A stretch of DNA of 64,000 nucleotides from Micromonospora narathiwatensis. Lineage in GTDB: Bacteria > Actinomycetota > Actinomycetes > Mycobacteriales > Micromonosporaceae. Below the pieces are notes generated by a model. It was not told the DNA's origin. It saw only the letters and a program-made list of their open reading frames with translations, and ran no database searches. The stretch's first letter is position 1. Every line of letters starts with the position of its first letter. Below, piece after piece: positions 15,723 through 25,000 of the stretch. The DNA lies in assembly GCF_900089605.1 (NCBI RefSeq), contig NZ_LT594324.1, positions 2,728,001 through 2,792,000 of the forward strand, read 5' to 3'. A program made the translations under genes and the position numbers.

Positions 15723-17153
15723 ATGAGCGGGACACCCGGCGCCACCCGGCGGCTGGCGCTGACCGCCGCCCTGGTCGCCGCCGTGAGCGCGGTCGCCGCC
15801 CCGGCCGCCGCGAAACCCTCGACGACAGAATCGGGTCGGCGTACCCTCACCGGCACCATCGGCGGTGCCGACTTCCGGGTCGAACTGCCGGAGCGCTGGA
15901 ACGGGACGCTGGTGCTCTACAGCCACGGGTACCTCCCGGAGGGCTTCCCGTCCTTCGGCATCGGGCTGACCAACCGGCCGCCGGACCGCTCGGAGACCGA
16001 GGCCTGGCTGCTCGACCACGGGTATGCGATGGCCGCGTCGCAGTTCGCCGACGGCGGCGTCGGCTACGCGGTCGAGCGCGGGCTGCGCGACCAGATCGCG
16101 CTGCTGGACTGGTTCGAGGCCCACGTCGGCCCGCCCCGGCGCACCATCGCCACCGGGCAGTCGATGGGTGCGGGGATCGCCGTCCAGCTCGCCGAGCGGC
16201 ACCCGCGACGGTTCGCGGGCGTGGCGACGATGTGCGGGGCGTACGACACCCGGGCCACCTTCGACACCGGCCTGGACGTGCTCTTCGCCGTCCGTACCCT
16301 GCTCGCGCCCGACCGGGACATCGACCTGGTACGCCCCGACGATCCGGCCGGCAGCGCACAGGCCCTCGCCGAGGCGATCCAGCAGGCACTCACCACGCGA
16401 CAGGGCCGGGCCCGCCTGGCGCTGGCCGCCGCGCTGAACAACGTCACCGGCTGGTACTCCGCGCACGAAACGCGTCCCACCGACCCCGTCGAGCTGACCG
16501 GCAACCAGGCCGAGTGGCTCCAGTACGCGTACGGTCTCGGTTTCGGCCCGCCGGGTCGGCTGGATCTGGAGCGACGGGCCGGCGGCAACCCGTCGACGAA
16601 CGTCGGCGTCGACTACCGCCGGCAGTTGCTCCGGTCCGCCCAGACCCGGCAGGTGGAGCAGGCGTACCGGGCGGCCGGGCTCGACCTGCGGGCCGACCTC
16701 GGCCGGCTCGCCGCCGCCCCGCGGATCGCCGCCGACCCGGCCGCCGTCGACTACCTGCACCGCGTCGGCGTACCCGAGGGGCGGACCCCGGTGCCGGTGG
16801 TCACGATGCACACGGTCGGCGACGGCGGCGCGCCACCGCACCAGGAGCGCTGGTACGCCGACCAGGTACGCCGCGCCGGTGACCCGGGCCGGCTGCGGCA
16901 GCTCTGGGTCGACCGGGGCGGCCACTGCTCGTTCAGCGCGGCGGAGGAGATCGTCCTGCTCCGCACCCTGGTCGCCCGGCTCGACTCCGGCCACTGGCCG
17001 GAGACCGGTCCCCGGGCGCTGCACGAGGCCGCCCGGGCGCTCGGAGACCCGTACCAGCTCGTGCTCGACCTCGGGCGCACCTTCGCCGACGCACCCATGC
17101 CGCCCGCGTTCACCCGGTTCACGCCGCCGCTCCCGCTGCGACCGTCCCGATAG
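15723..17153 (+). CDS. Secreted alpha/beta hydrolase
   Basis: A 476-residue exported hydrolase. It has a signal peptide (about residues 9-30, ending PAAAKP), an alpha/beta core starting at WNGTLVLYSHGYLPEG, the nucleophile elbow GQSMGAG (Ser near 147) and a late catalytic His in RGGHCSF (near 401). The large insertion between elbow and His resembles tannase/feruloyl-esterase-like or peptidase S9-like secreted hydrolases, but I cannot name a substrate. The ATG at 15723 is preceded by GGAG at about 15714. It follows the arsR pair by 22 bases and may be read from the same promoter. Confidence 0.8.
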   Translation: MSGTPGATRRLALTAALVAAVSAVAAPAAAKPSTTESGRRTLTGTIGGADFRVELPERWNGTLVLYSHGYLPEGFPSFGIGLTNRPPDRSETEAWLLDHGYAMAASQFADGGVGYAVERGLRDQIALLDWFEAHVGPPRRTIATGQSMGAGIAVQLAERHPRRFAGVATMCGAYDTRATFDTGLDVLFAVRTLLAPDRDIDLVRPDDPAGSAQALAEAIQQALTTRQGRARLALAAALNNVTGWYSAHETRPTDPVELTGNQAEWLQYAYGLGFGPPGRLDLERRAGGNPSTNVGVDYRRQLLRSAQTRQVEQAYRAAGLDLRADLGRLAAAPRIAADPAAVDYLHRVGVPEGRTPVPVVTMHTVGDGGAPPHQERWYADQVRRAGDPGRLRQLWVDRGGHCSFSAAEEIVLLRTLVARLDSGHWPETGPRALHEAARALGDPYQLVLDLGRTFADAPMPPAFTRFTPPLPLRPSR

Positions 17154-17199
17154 TCGACCCACCGGCCGGCGGGCCCCACCCGGCCGGGCCTGTCCGGCC

Positions 17200-17383
17200 C
17201 GGCCGGGACAACGCGGCTCAGCGCCTCGACGGCACAGCCGTCGGTGGCGGCGGACCACCAGGGGCGCGACGAGCACGATGAGCAGCACCGGCCAGCCGAA
17301 CAGCTGAAGTAGAGGCCGATCTGCTCGGGCGACCGGGCCACGTGCCACATGTTGCGGCCGATCATCACCCGGCCGTCCCGCAC
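17200..17383 (-). pseudogene. Frameshifted single-helix membrane protein fragment
   Basis: Reading leftwards from a GTG at 17383, the frame gives a protein-like start (VRDGRVMIGRNMWHVA, then RSPEQIGLYF) and then turns to nonsense, while the next frame continues with QLFGWPVLLIVLVAPLVV and RRHRRLCRR, a convincing membrane helix with a basic stop-transfer tail. Restoring one C (TTCAG to TTCCAG near 17306) joins them as LYFQLFGW. The first half is also in frame with, and just after, the stop of the neighbouring membrane-protein gene, so it could have been that gene's C-terminal extension or a separate small gene. Sequencing error is an alternative. Confidence 0.45.
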
Positions 17384-17455
17384 CGCCCAACCCGACCGGG
17401 CCAGCGGACCACCGGACGCCGGCGGTGCCGGGTCGGCCGGCGCAGGGTGACTGGG

Positions 17456-18556
17456 TCACCGTACGGGCGGCTCCTGCGGCCGGCGGTCCGTCGGCCGTTG
17501 CGGCGCGATGGGTGTGCTGGGGAAGTCCCGATCGCCGGTCCACAGCGCCGGCACCGCGTCGGTGCTGTGGGCCAGCGCGTAGCCGATGTTCTCGTAGTTG
17601 ACCCGCCAGCCGCGAAAGTGCGGCCACGACTGCGCGGCCGAGCGTTCCAGGGGGAAGCCGGCATGCTGCACGTGCGCCACCGCCTCGGCGTACTCCTCGA
17701 ACGTGAGCCGGAGCGGGCCGTCCGGGCGGGGATCGGGATCGAACGGGATGTGGACGACCCGGGCGATGTCGCGCAGCGCGATGAAGCCCGAGCGCAGCAT
17801 CAGCCGCGCGGCGGGGACCGTCGCCGCCGTCGGGGCCAGGGAGATGTGCATCGCGGCGGCGTCCATCACCGCGATCAGGGCGACAACCCAGCTACGGTAC
17901 GGGCGCGGCGACCGGAACGACAGCAGAACGGGATAGTTCGTGTGGGTCTCGCCGATGTCCGCGGCCAGGCGCTCCCAGTTCTCGTAGAGCCCGCGCAGTT
18001 CGTCGACCGTCCCGACGAGGGCCTGCCGGGCCAGCAGCTCCGGTCCCCAGGCGGGTGGGGACACCCGGGACGCCAGCAGGGTGACCTCCAGTTCTCGCCG
18101 GTTGTACGCACCGTAGAGCGTCGGCAGGTACGCGATCTGCAGCGCGATGACCACGGGTCCGCTCGCGGCGGCGACGAAGTCCAGCGCGTTGAGCCGGCTG
18201 CGGGCGCCGGAGGCGAAGCCGAGGGTGAACAGGCTGGATCCGGCCTCCCGGAAGGAGTCCGGCCAGGACAGCCCGGAGAAGCCGTACATGAGCAGCCCGT
18301 ACCCGAGCAGCAGCCCGGCCAGCCAGGACCACAGCATCACGAGCAGCACGATCGGCGCCAACCAGGCGAGGAACCGGTCGCGTGCCTCGTAGCCGTGCAG
18401 GGGCGCCGACGCCCGGCGCAGCAGCCATCGCGTGATCCGCCAGAGCACGCGCACCAGCGCCGAGCCGAGCCCGCGGGTCACCACCAGGTTGCGCAGGATG
18501 CTGCTCGCCGTGATGGCCAGGACGGCCAGACCAGCCACCGCCGAGATCCACCGCAT
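17456..18556 (-). CDS. Two-to-four-helix membrane protein, possibly channel-related
   Basis: A 366-residue protein with one N-terminal helix (about residues 3-20), two more near 68-90 and 125-145, and a long soluble C-terminal half rich in Trp, Arg and Pro. Between the helices the stretch SSLFTLGFASG sits where the pore loop of two-helix ion channels lies, but it lacks a TVGYG-type filter, so channel function is only a suggestion. ATG at 18556 is preferred over a GTG 30 bases earlier because the protein then opens with the helix. No named family is recognised. Its stop lies 72 bases before the frameshifted fragment described next to it. Confidence 0.7.
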   Translation of the reverse strand: MRWISAVAGLAVLAITASSILRNLVVTRGLGSALVRVLWRITRWLLRRASAPLHGYEARDRFLAWLAPIVLLVMLWSWLAGLLLGYGLLMYGFSGLSWPDSFREAGSSLFTLGFASGARSRLNALDFVAAASGPVVIALQIAYLPTLYGAYNRRELEVTLLASRVSPPAWGPELLARQALVGTVDELRGLYENWERLAADIGETHTNYPVLLSFRSPRPYRSWVVALIAVMDAAAMHISLAPTAATVPAARLMLRSGFIALRDIARVVHIPFDPDPRPDGPLRLTFEEYAEAVAHVQHAGFPLERSAAQSWPHFRGWRVNYENIGYALAHSTDAVPALWTGDRDFPSTPIAPQRPTDRRPQEPPVR

Positions 18557-18875
18557 CAGGTGGCCCCTCGGCGCAGCCGCCGGCACCGCCGGGGCGGATG
18601 CCGCCGGCGCGCGGCGGTCATCGCGACCGCCTCCGTGACATGGGCTCCCTCTCGGACCTGGCCGGCTGTCGGGGCGGCGGGGGTTCCGTCACTCTAACGC
18701 CGAGAGGTGTGGGCGCGGGCGTGGATGGCGAGCTGGGTGCGCGGCGGTGTGCCAAGGCGACCCCCCTCGACCCGCCGGCACCCCGGGTCGGGGTGCCGTT
18801 GTCGACGGCTGCGGCCAGTGCTCCACCGCCTCGAAGATCACCTCGGTCAACCGGATCGGCCGATCCCGCCGCACC
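18557..18875. other. Non-coding stretch between a membrane gene and an M23 peptidase gene
   Basis: About 320 bases with no convincing gene. Within it, at 18776-18798, CGGCACCCC and GGGGTGCCG form a nine-base stem around GGGTC, a possible second terminator for the peptidase gene. The right part should also hold the promoter for the leftward membrane-protein gene, which I could not place. Confidence 0.5.
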
Positions 18876-18900
18876 GCGCCGGCGTCGGCGACGCCGGCGC
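18876..18900 (-). terminator. Terminator hairpin of the M23 peptidase gene
   Basis: GCGCCGGCGTC (18876-18886) and GACGCCGGCGC (18890-18900) are perfect complements around a three-base loop, eleven bases beyond the peptidase stop codon. An eleven-base perfect stem at this position is a good actinomycete-style terminator without a T-run. Confidence 0.7.
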
Positions 18901-18911
18901 GGGCACGACGG

Positions 18912-20114
18912 TCAGCACCAACCGTTGATCGGGCCGGCCGAGCCGGTCCACATGAAGGCGTCACTGGCCCAGGTGCCGTCGGACAGCCTGTTCCACAGCG
19001 CGGTGCTGCCCCACCGCCCGGCGTGCGTGGTGCCGTTGGCCGAGCAGGAGACGGTCACGGTGGCGCCGTCGGCGGCCGAGCCGGCGACCGCGTACCCGGT
19101 ACCGGGGCCGGTACGCCGGTTGACCGTGCCGCCGCCGTTGGCGTCGATGAGGGCCTGGTTCAGCCCGAGCGCGCCGTGGTTGTAGAGCGCCCCGCCGACG
19201 TTCACCTGCGCCGAGCCGTGCAGCGCGTATCCCTGGTAGGTGCCGCCGCCGCCCATCACGACCCACTTGCCGAGGTTGTGCCCGGCGACCGGCACGTAGG
19301 CGTTGTTCTGCCGGAGCGCGAAGTGCACGTGCCGGCCGCTGGCCGCGCCGCCGCAGGTCACGTCGGTGCCGGTGTCGCCGAGGTAGGCGCCCTCGCCCAC
19401 GCTCGCCCCGTTGACGCTGATGTTGTTCCAGAGGTGGTAGTAGTCGGTGGCGTAGCCCCGGTCGTGGATGACCCGGATCCATCCCCGGCACATGGTGTAC
19501 GCGGTGCCGCCGCGCGCCGCGAGGACCCGCTGGTCGCCACCGGCGAGGTCGATCGAGCTCCACGGCGTGTCGCTGCCCGCCCAGCCGTGCGGGCCACCGG
19601 TGAACGACCAGGACTGGCCCAGCCCGTACGGCAGGCGCATGCCGGTGCGGTAGTCGCCGCCGGCGTACGTGGGCGCGACCTCGGTGAAGAGGGCACGCTC
19701 GCGCGGCGACACCACGCTGGCCGGGGCGGCCTGGGCGAGATCGGCGAAGCCGGCTTCTCCGTCGAGGGCGACCCGCCAGCCGGCACGTTCGCGGCGGGCG
19801 ACGAACACCCAGCCCGCCGGGTAGGCGTCCTCCTCGTGCGGGGCGACGATGACGGCGGTCCCGAACGCCCACGTTTGGCCGTCGCGCCGGGTGACGGTGA
19901 CCCGGGTGTCGTGGGTGCCGGCGGACCGCAGTCCCGCGTCGGCGGCGTTCGCCGCCTGGTCGAGCAGCCGGGCGGTGACCGCGGAGTTGACGCCGCCGGT
20001 CGACGGCGCCGCGGCCGCACCCGGCGCGGCGCCGGCAGCGGCGGGGGCGGCGAGGACGATCGCGCTGGCCAGCGCCGCGACGCCGACCCGGCCCCGAGTC
20101 TGAGTCCTGAACAC
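18912..20114 (-). CDS. Secreted M23 metallopeptidase with SH3-like domain
   Basis: A 400-residue exported peptidase of the LasA/lysostaphin class that cuts peptidoglycan cross-bridges or elastin-like substrates. Order: signal peptide (GVAALASAIVLAAPAAAGAA), a roughly 110-residue propeptide, M23 domain with the first zinc ligands in GGPHGWAGSDTPWSSIDLAG and the HxH in GRHVHFAL (near 262), then a C-terminal SH3-like module (GGTVNRRTGPGTGYAVAGSA to the end) that probably binds cell wall. GTG at 20114 is chosen because GGAGG lies five bases upstream; an ATG at 20193 and a GTG at 20120 are in frame but badly placed. Confidence 0.88.
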   Translation of the reverse strand: MFRTQTRGRVGVAALASAIVLAAPAAAGAAPGAAAAPSTGGVNSAVTARLLDQAANAADAGLRSAGTHDTRVTVTRRDGQTWAFGTAVIVAPHEEDAYPAGWVFVARRERAGWRVALDGEAGFADLAQAAPASVVSPRERALFTEVAPTYAGGDYRTGMRLPYGLGQSWSFTGGPHGWAGSDTPWSSIDLAGGDQRVLAARGGTAYTMCRGWIRVIHDRGYATDYYHLWNNISVNGASVGEGAYLGDTGTDVTCGGAASGRHVHFALRQNNAYVPVAGHNLGKWVVMGGGGTYQGYALHGSAQVNVGGALYNHGALGLNQALIDANGGGTVNRRTGPGTGYAVAGSAADGATVTVSCSANGTTHAGRWGSTALWNRLSDGTWASDAFMWTGSAGPINGWC

Positions 20115-20134
20115 ACGCACCTCCGGATATGGGT

Positions 20135-20148
20135 TTGCATCGTTGCAA
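20135..20148. promoter_or_regulatory. Inverted repeat upstream of the M23 peptidase gene
   Basis: TTGCA (20135-20139) and TGCAA (20144-20148) flank TCGT. It lies 21 bases upstream of the peptidase start codon, in the 5' leader or promoter, and could be a repressor site. No regulator can be named from the sequence. Confidence 0.35.
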
Positions 20149-20335
20149 CCGAGGTGCGGGAACAGTACCCGAAGTGATCGATAACTGTCCATGCGTAGCG
20201 GGTCGTGCCGGTGGAATCCGCGCGGGTGGGGCAGCTCGCCGGTGACGGCCGATGTGGAGGACGGTGGCCGACCCGTGTCGTTGCTCGACATTCCTGGAAC
20301 CGCACTGTCACGATCGGCGCCCGATCGGACATGGG

Positions 20336-20908
20336 GTGAGTGTGAGCTCCGGAACTGACCACGAGGACCGCTTCCGACGCGTCTACGCCAGCAACTTCCA
20401 GCCGCTGCTGGCGTACGCCCTGCGGCGCTGCGAGCAGCCCGAGGACGCGGCCGACGTCGTCGCTGAGACGTTCCTCGTCGCGTGGCGCCGCGGCCACGAG
20501 ATGCCGTCCGACGCCGAGGTCAGGCTGTGGCTGTACGGCGTCGCCCGCCGCGTGCTCGCCAACCACCACCGCACCGGCCTGCGCCGTGAGCGCCTGGGTG
20601 AGCGGCTCAGGCAACGGCTGAGGGACATCGCGGCCGCCGACCCTGGCAGCGAGGTACCCGAACGACTCGCCGTCCAGGCCGCGCTGGCCCGGCTGGGTGA
20701 GCTGGACCGGGAGGTGCTGACGCTCACCGTCTGGGAGGGCCTGGAGCCGCGCGAGGTGGCCGCGGTCCTTCAGGTGAGCCCGGCCGTGGTCCGGACCCGC
20801 CTGTCGCGCGCGCGAGCCAGGCTACGCGATCTCGTCAGTGACGACCTCGCCCCGACCGGACATGTACTCGACGTCCTGACCGCACCCGCCCCCAGGGAGG
20901 GCCGATGA
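20336..20908 (+). CDS. ECF-type RNA polymerase sigma factor
   Basis: A roughly 190-residue sigma factor with regions 2 and 4 only. Region 2 is seen as FRRVYASNFQPLLAYALRRC through DAADVVAETFLVAWRRG and LWLYGVARRVLANHHR; region 4 as LDREVLTLTVWEGLEPREVA through RTRLSRARARLRDL. The GTG start at 20336 is uncertain; GTG at 20342 is equally possible and no strong ribosome site is present. The stop overlaps the next gene (ATGA), which encodes a membrane protein of the kind that often follows such sigma genes. A GGAAC at about 20295 upstream could be an ECF -35 element for self-activation, but the -10 is unclear. Confidence 0.9.
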   Translation: MSVSSGTDHEDRFRRVYASNFQPLLAYALRRCEQPEDAADVVAETFLVAWRRGHEMPSDAEVRLWLYGVARRVLANHHRTGLRRERLGERLRQRLRDIAAADPGSEVPERLAVQAALARLGELDREVLTLTVWEGLEPREVAAVLQVSPAVVRTRLSRARARLRDLVSDDLAPTGHVLDVLTAPAPREGR

Positions 20909-21963
20909 CCGACGAACACCTCGACCGGCTGGTCCGGGACGCCGACCCGTACCGGCCCGACGTCGTGAGACATCTCGACGGGGCGCGGCACGCCCTGCTG
21001 GAGGAGATCATGTCCGTGCCACCCGTCCATTGTCTCCTCGAACCACCGCAACCGCGTCCTCGCGGCATGGTCCGCCGCACCGCCGGCGCACTGGCCGCGG
21101 CCGCGGTGCTCACCGGCGTCCTCGCCGTGCCCGCCGTACTTCCCGATCACCAGGATGACCGCCCGGCCGCCCCTGCGGGCACCCCCGTCGTGTACTCGGC
21201 CGCAGCGCTCAAGGCCGCCGAGGACAACCCGCGGCTGCTGATCAACCGGCCCGGCTGGAAGGTGGAGACCGTCTACGGGTTCGCCAAGCAGCAGGGCACC
21301 ATCCGGTTCCGCAACGGCAGGCAGGAACTGGAGATGAACTGGTATCCGGCCGGCGACTACGACGGCTTCCGCGCCGACCGGCTCACCGTCGGCAAGCCGG
21401 AGCCGGTGACGATCGACAGCTGGCCGGGTGACCGCTTCACCTACAACGCCGGCGACTTCGCGGTCCTGCTCCGCCCCCGCGACGGTGTCTTCGTCGAACT
21501 CCGCACCGGGGGCTACTGGCCCCGGGACATGCTCGACCGGGTACTCACCGACGTCGTACGCGTCGACGCGCGCACCTGGCTGGCCGCGCTTCCGGCGGAG
21601 GTCATCACGCCGGACCGGGTGGCCGTGGAGGCGGCCAAGGTGCTCGCCGACATTCCGCTTCCGCCGAGGTTCGACGCCGCCGCCCTCGGCGACATCGGCG
21701 CCAACGATCCCTACCATTTCGGCGCCGAGGTGACTGGCCGCGTCGGCTGCGCGTGGATCGCGGAATGGCTACGCGCGAGGCGGACCGGTGACGACGCCGC
21801 GCTCCAACGGGCCACCGAGGCGTTGCGCGGCAGCCACCAGTGGCGGGTGCTGCACCAGATGAACGAGAAGGGTGACTGGCCGGAGGTGTTCTGGGAGATC
21901 GCCGACGGATTCGTCGCCGGAAGCCCGAAGGCCACGTACGCCCAGGGGTTGGGCTGCGCATAG
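20905..21963 (+). CDS. Membrane-anchored partner of the ECF sigma factor
   Basis: A 352-residue protein with a cytoplasmic N-terminus of about 55 residues (MTDEHLDRLVRDADPYRPD), one membrane helix (about 60-80) and a large extracytoplasmic domain containing DSWPGDRFTYNAGDFAVLLR and other beta-like stretches. The layout and the four-base overlap with the sigma gene fit an anti-sigma or signal-sensing partner, as seen for many actinomycete SigE-like pairs. No zinc-binding anti-sigma motif (HxxxCxxC) is present, so direct sigma binding is inferred from position only. Confidence 0.75.
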   Translation: MTDEHLDRLVRDADPYRPDVVRHLDGARHALLEEIMSVPPVHCLLEPPQPRPRGMVRRTAGALAAAAVLTGVLAVPAVLPDHQDDRPAAPAGTPVVYSAAALKAAEDNPRLLINRPGWKVETVYGFAKQQGTIRFRNGRQELEMNWYPAGDYDGFRADRLTVGKPEPVTIDSWPGDRFTYNAGDFAVLLRPRDGVFVELRTGGYWPRDMLDRVLTDVVRVDARTWLAALPAEVITPDRVAVEAAKVLADIPLPPRFDAAALGDIGANDPYHFGAEVTGRVGCAWIAEWLRARRTGDDAALQRATEALRGSHQWRVLHQMNEKGDWPEVFWEIADGFVAGSPKATYAQGLGCA

Positions 21964-21992
21964 CCGGGACAAAGCCCGCCGTACGTGCGCAG

Positions 21993-22026
21993 GAAGGCCA
22001 CCTCCCGTTTCCGGGAGGTGGCCTTC
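21993..22026. terminator. Strong bidirectional terminator hairpin
   Basis: A perfect 15-base stem, GAAGGCCACCTCCCG (21993-22007) with CGGGAGGTGGCCTTC (22012-22026), around TTTC. It lies between the convergent sigma-partner gene (+) and the giant ThuA/DUF1080 gene (-) and would serve both. Confidence 0.9.
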
Positions 22027-22050
22027 GACCTGCGTGTGCGCTGATCGGAA

Positions 22051-25000
22051 CTAGAGCGAACGGACCCGTACGTCGCGGAACTCGATCAGGTCGTTGGTGC
22101 CGTGGTTCTGCAACCCGACGAACCCGCTGAGGAACTGTCGCAGGTCGGTCGGCGGGTCACCGGCACGGGACGACGCCTTGCCGGGCGTGTTGTCGAACTC
22201 GTTGATCACCACGCCGTTGCGGATGATCGTGTAGTGCTGCCCGACCACCCGGACCTCGTAGTCGTTCCACTGGCCCTTCGGGGTCACCCCGGCCTGGTCG
22301 AGCCCCTGCGGATCGAAGTTGTAGATCGACCCGGTCTTCTGCGACTCGCCGGTGGGCCCGTCGTAGATCTGGATCTCGTGACCGCAGTAGATCGCCACCC
22401 AGGCCTGGGAGGTCCGGGCCGAGCCGACCGTGCCGCAGCTGCCGGCCGGCCGCTGATCCAGCGGGGTCCGCGGATCCGGGAACCGGGTGAAGACCCCGCT
22501 GTTGGCGTACGTGGTGCCGGCGGAGACGTCCCGGAACTTCAGCCGCAGCGAGAAGTCGGCGAACTCGTCCTTGGCGTACCAGAGCATGCCGAGCCCGCCC
22601 GAGCTGCGGATGGTTCCGTCGCGCTGCAGGGTGAACGACCCGCTGGGCGCCTGCCGCCAGTCGGCGAGCGACGCCGCCGTGCCGTCGAACAGCGACCGGT
22701 AGCCGGCGATCTTGCCGATCGGCGACTGGGCGGCGGAGCTGTTCAGTCTGGCGGCCTCCTTGTTGTCGAGCACGCCGGCACCGCGCAGCTCGTTGACCAC
22801 GCCGGCGACGTGGCTGACGAACTGGCCGTGGTTCGACCAGTTCCGCTCGTCGTCGATCAGGTCGTTGACGGTGCAGCCGCCGCCGACCTCGCGGTTGGCC
22901 ACGCCGGTGTCGGTGTCCAGCAGCCGTACGGTGTCGCGGCCGTCCGGGGCGGCGCAACCGGTGGTGACGGTGATCGTCGCGGTCGACACCTGGCCGTCCG
23001 CGTACGTCACCTTCAGGGTGGCCTGGTAGGTGCCGTAGCCCGGGTAGGTGTGGGTCGGGTTGGCCTCCCGCGACGGCGCGCTGCCGTCACCGAAGTTCCA
23101 CTCCCACGCCACGCCGCCGGCCCGGGCCGACGAGAACGCGATGCTCCTCGGCTGGCTCGGCGTGGCGGTCCGCCAGGCGGCGTCGCTCGCTCGCGGGGTC
23201 GCCTCGCCACCGGTGTACGCGATCCGGATCAGCTTCTGGTTCGCGTGCAGGCTGAAGAAGCCACCGGCGTAGTCCAGCATGTAGAGCGCCCCGTCCGGGC
23301 CGAACTTGGCGTCCATCCAGGACTGGAGCTGGTTGCCGCCGGAGCCGGAGCGGATGATCTGGCGCAGGTCCTCGGCGAAGGCCGGCGGGCCCTGCTCGGC
23401 GACCTTCGCCGGGTCGACGGTGACCGCGATCCGGTTGTTGGCGTTGGACTCGTCACCGATGAACCACTTGTTGTCCCGTTACGCCGGCCAGGCCACGCCG
23501 CTGCCCGTGTCGACCTTCGACCGGTGGTAGGTCGGCCCGTCCATGATGGCCTGGCCGCCCCCCTTCAGGTACGGCTGAGTGAAGGTCTCCTCGCCGACCC
23601 GGTACGTGGGCAGTCCGCTGCCGTCGGTCCGCTTCGGGTAGACCGGGCCACCGCCCTGCGGCGAGTACCAGATCATGTTGTCCCGGGCGGGCGGGATGTT
23701 GACCAGGCCGGTGTTGCGCGGCGAGGTGTTCTTCAGGTTGTCGCAGTCGTACCAGCCGGTGAGCACGTTCGCGTCGGTGGTGCTGCGGTCCCGGTAGGGC
23801 TGCCGGTTGCCCATGCAGTACGGCCAGCCCTGGTTGCCCGCCGAGGTGATGATCGTGGCGGTCTCGTACTTGGCCGGGCCGAGTTCCGGGCTTGGCCCGC
23901 CCGCGTCCGGGCCGACCCAGGCGGCGGTCAGCCAGTGGTTGACCGGGTCCCAGGCGATCCGGGCGATGTTCCGCACGCCCATCACGTAGATCTCCGGGCG
24001 GGTCTTGCCGCCGCCCTCCTCGCGGCCGGTGAAGAGGTTCCCGTTCGGGACGGTGTAAGTGCCGTCCGGCTCCGGGTGGATTCGCAGGATCTTGCCGTTG
24101 AGGTCGTTGGTGTTGCCGGAGGTACGCCGGGCGTCCTGGAACGAGGTGCCCTTCCACTCCTGCGTCCAGTTGTTGCCGGAGTAGCCGTCCGAGCCGCCGG
24201 AGGAGTTGCTGTCCCCGGACCCGATGTAGAGGTTGCCGCTCTCGTCGAACGTCATCCCGCCGCCGGCGTGGCAGCAGCTGTGGATCTGGGTGTCCCAGTG
24301 CAGCAGGTCCTTGCGGGTGCCCTGGTCGATCGCCTGCTTCACCGGGTCGTAGCTGAACCGGGAGACGGTACGCTGCCCGATCCGCCGGTCCCGGTCGATG
24401 GACTCGTGCGGCATCCAGTAGGCGTACACCCAGCCGTTCTCGGCGAACTTCGGGTCGAGGGTGATGCCGACCAGGCCCTCCTCGTTCTTGACCAGCTCGC
24501 TTCCGCTGCCCCGGTTGCCCATCACGGCGAGCGTGGTGAGCAGCTTGACCTGCTTGGTCTTCGGGTCCCAGCGGTGGATGGTGCCGCAGCCGAGGCCGAC
24601 CTTCGGGTCGTCCCAGCTCACGATCGGGCCGCTCGGGCAGGCCGCCTTGCCGATGTAGAAGACCCCGCCGTCGGGGGCGACGGTGAGGCCGTGCGGCTCA
24701 CCGATCTGGTCGAGCTGACCCGACTGGTTCGTGGTGGTGAGCCGGTCGATCCGGTAGTTCGACGCGATGGTGGCCTGGCAGTCGCCGCGGACCATCCCGG
24801 CCGTCCACCTGATCGCCCCGGCCAGATGGCTTTGGAACTGCTTGTCGCTGGTCCAGCTGGCCTCGGTCCGGCCCATGCCGGTGTAGAAGGAGCGACCACC
24901 GTCGTAGTCCTGGCACCAGGAGATCGGGTGGAACGCGCCGTTGCCGCTCAGGCCCGGGTTGTACGTGTGCTCCTCGACCTGCGCGACGGTGTGGACCTTG

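Noticed and set aside
18146..18240. Pore-loop-like SSLFTLGFASG suggesting a potassium channel
   Set aside because: The selectivity filter signature (TVGYG or close variants) is missing, so the gene is described only as a membrane protein.
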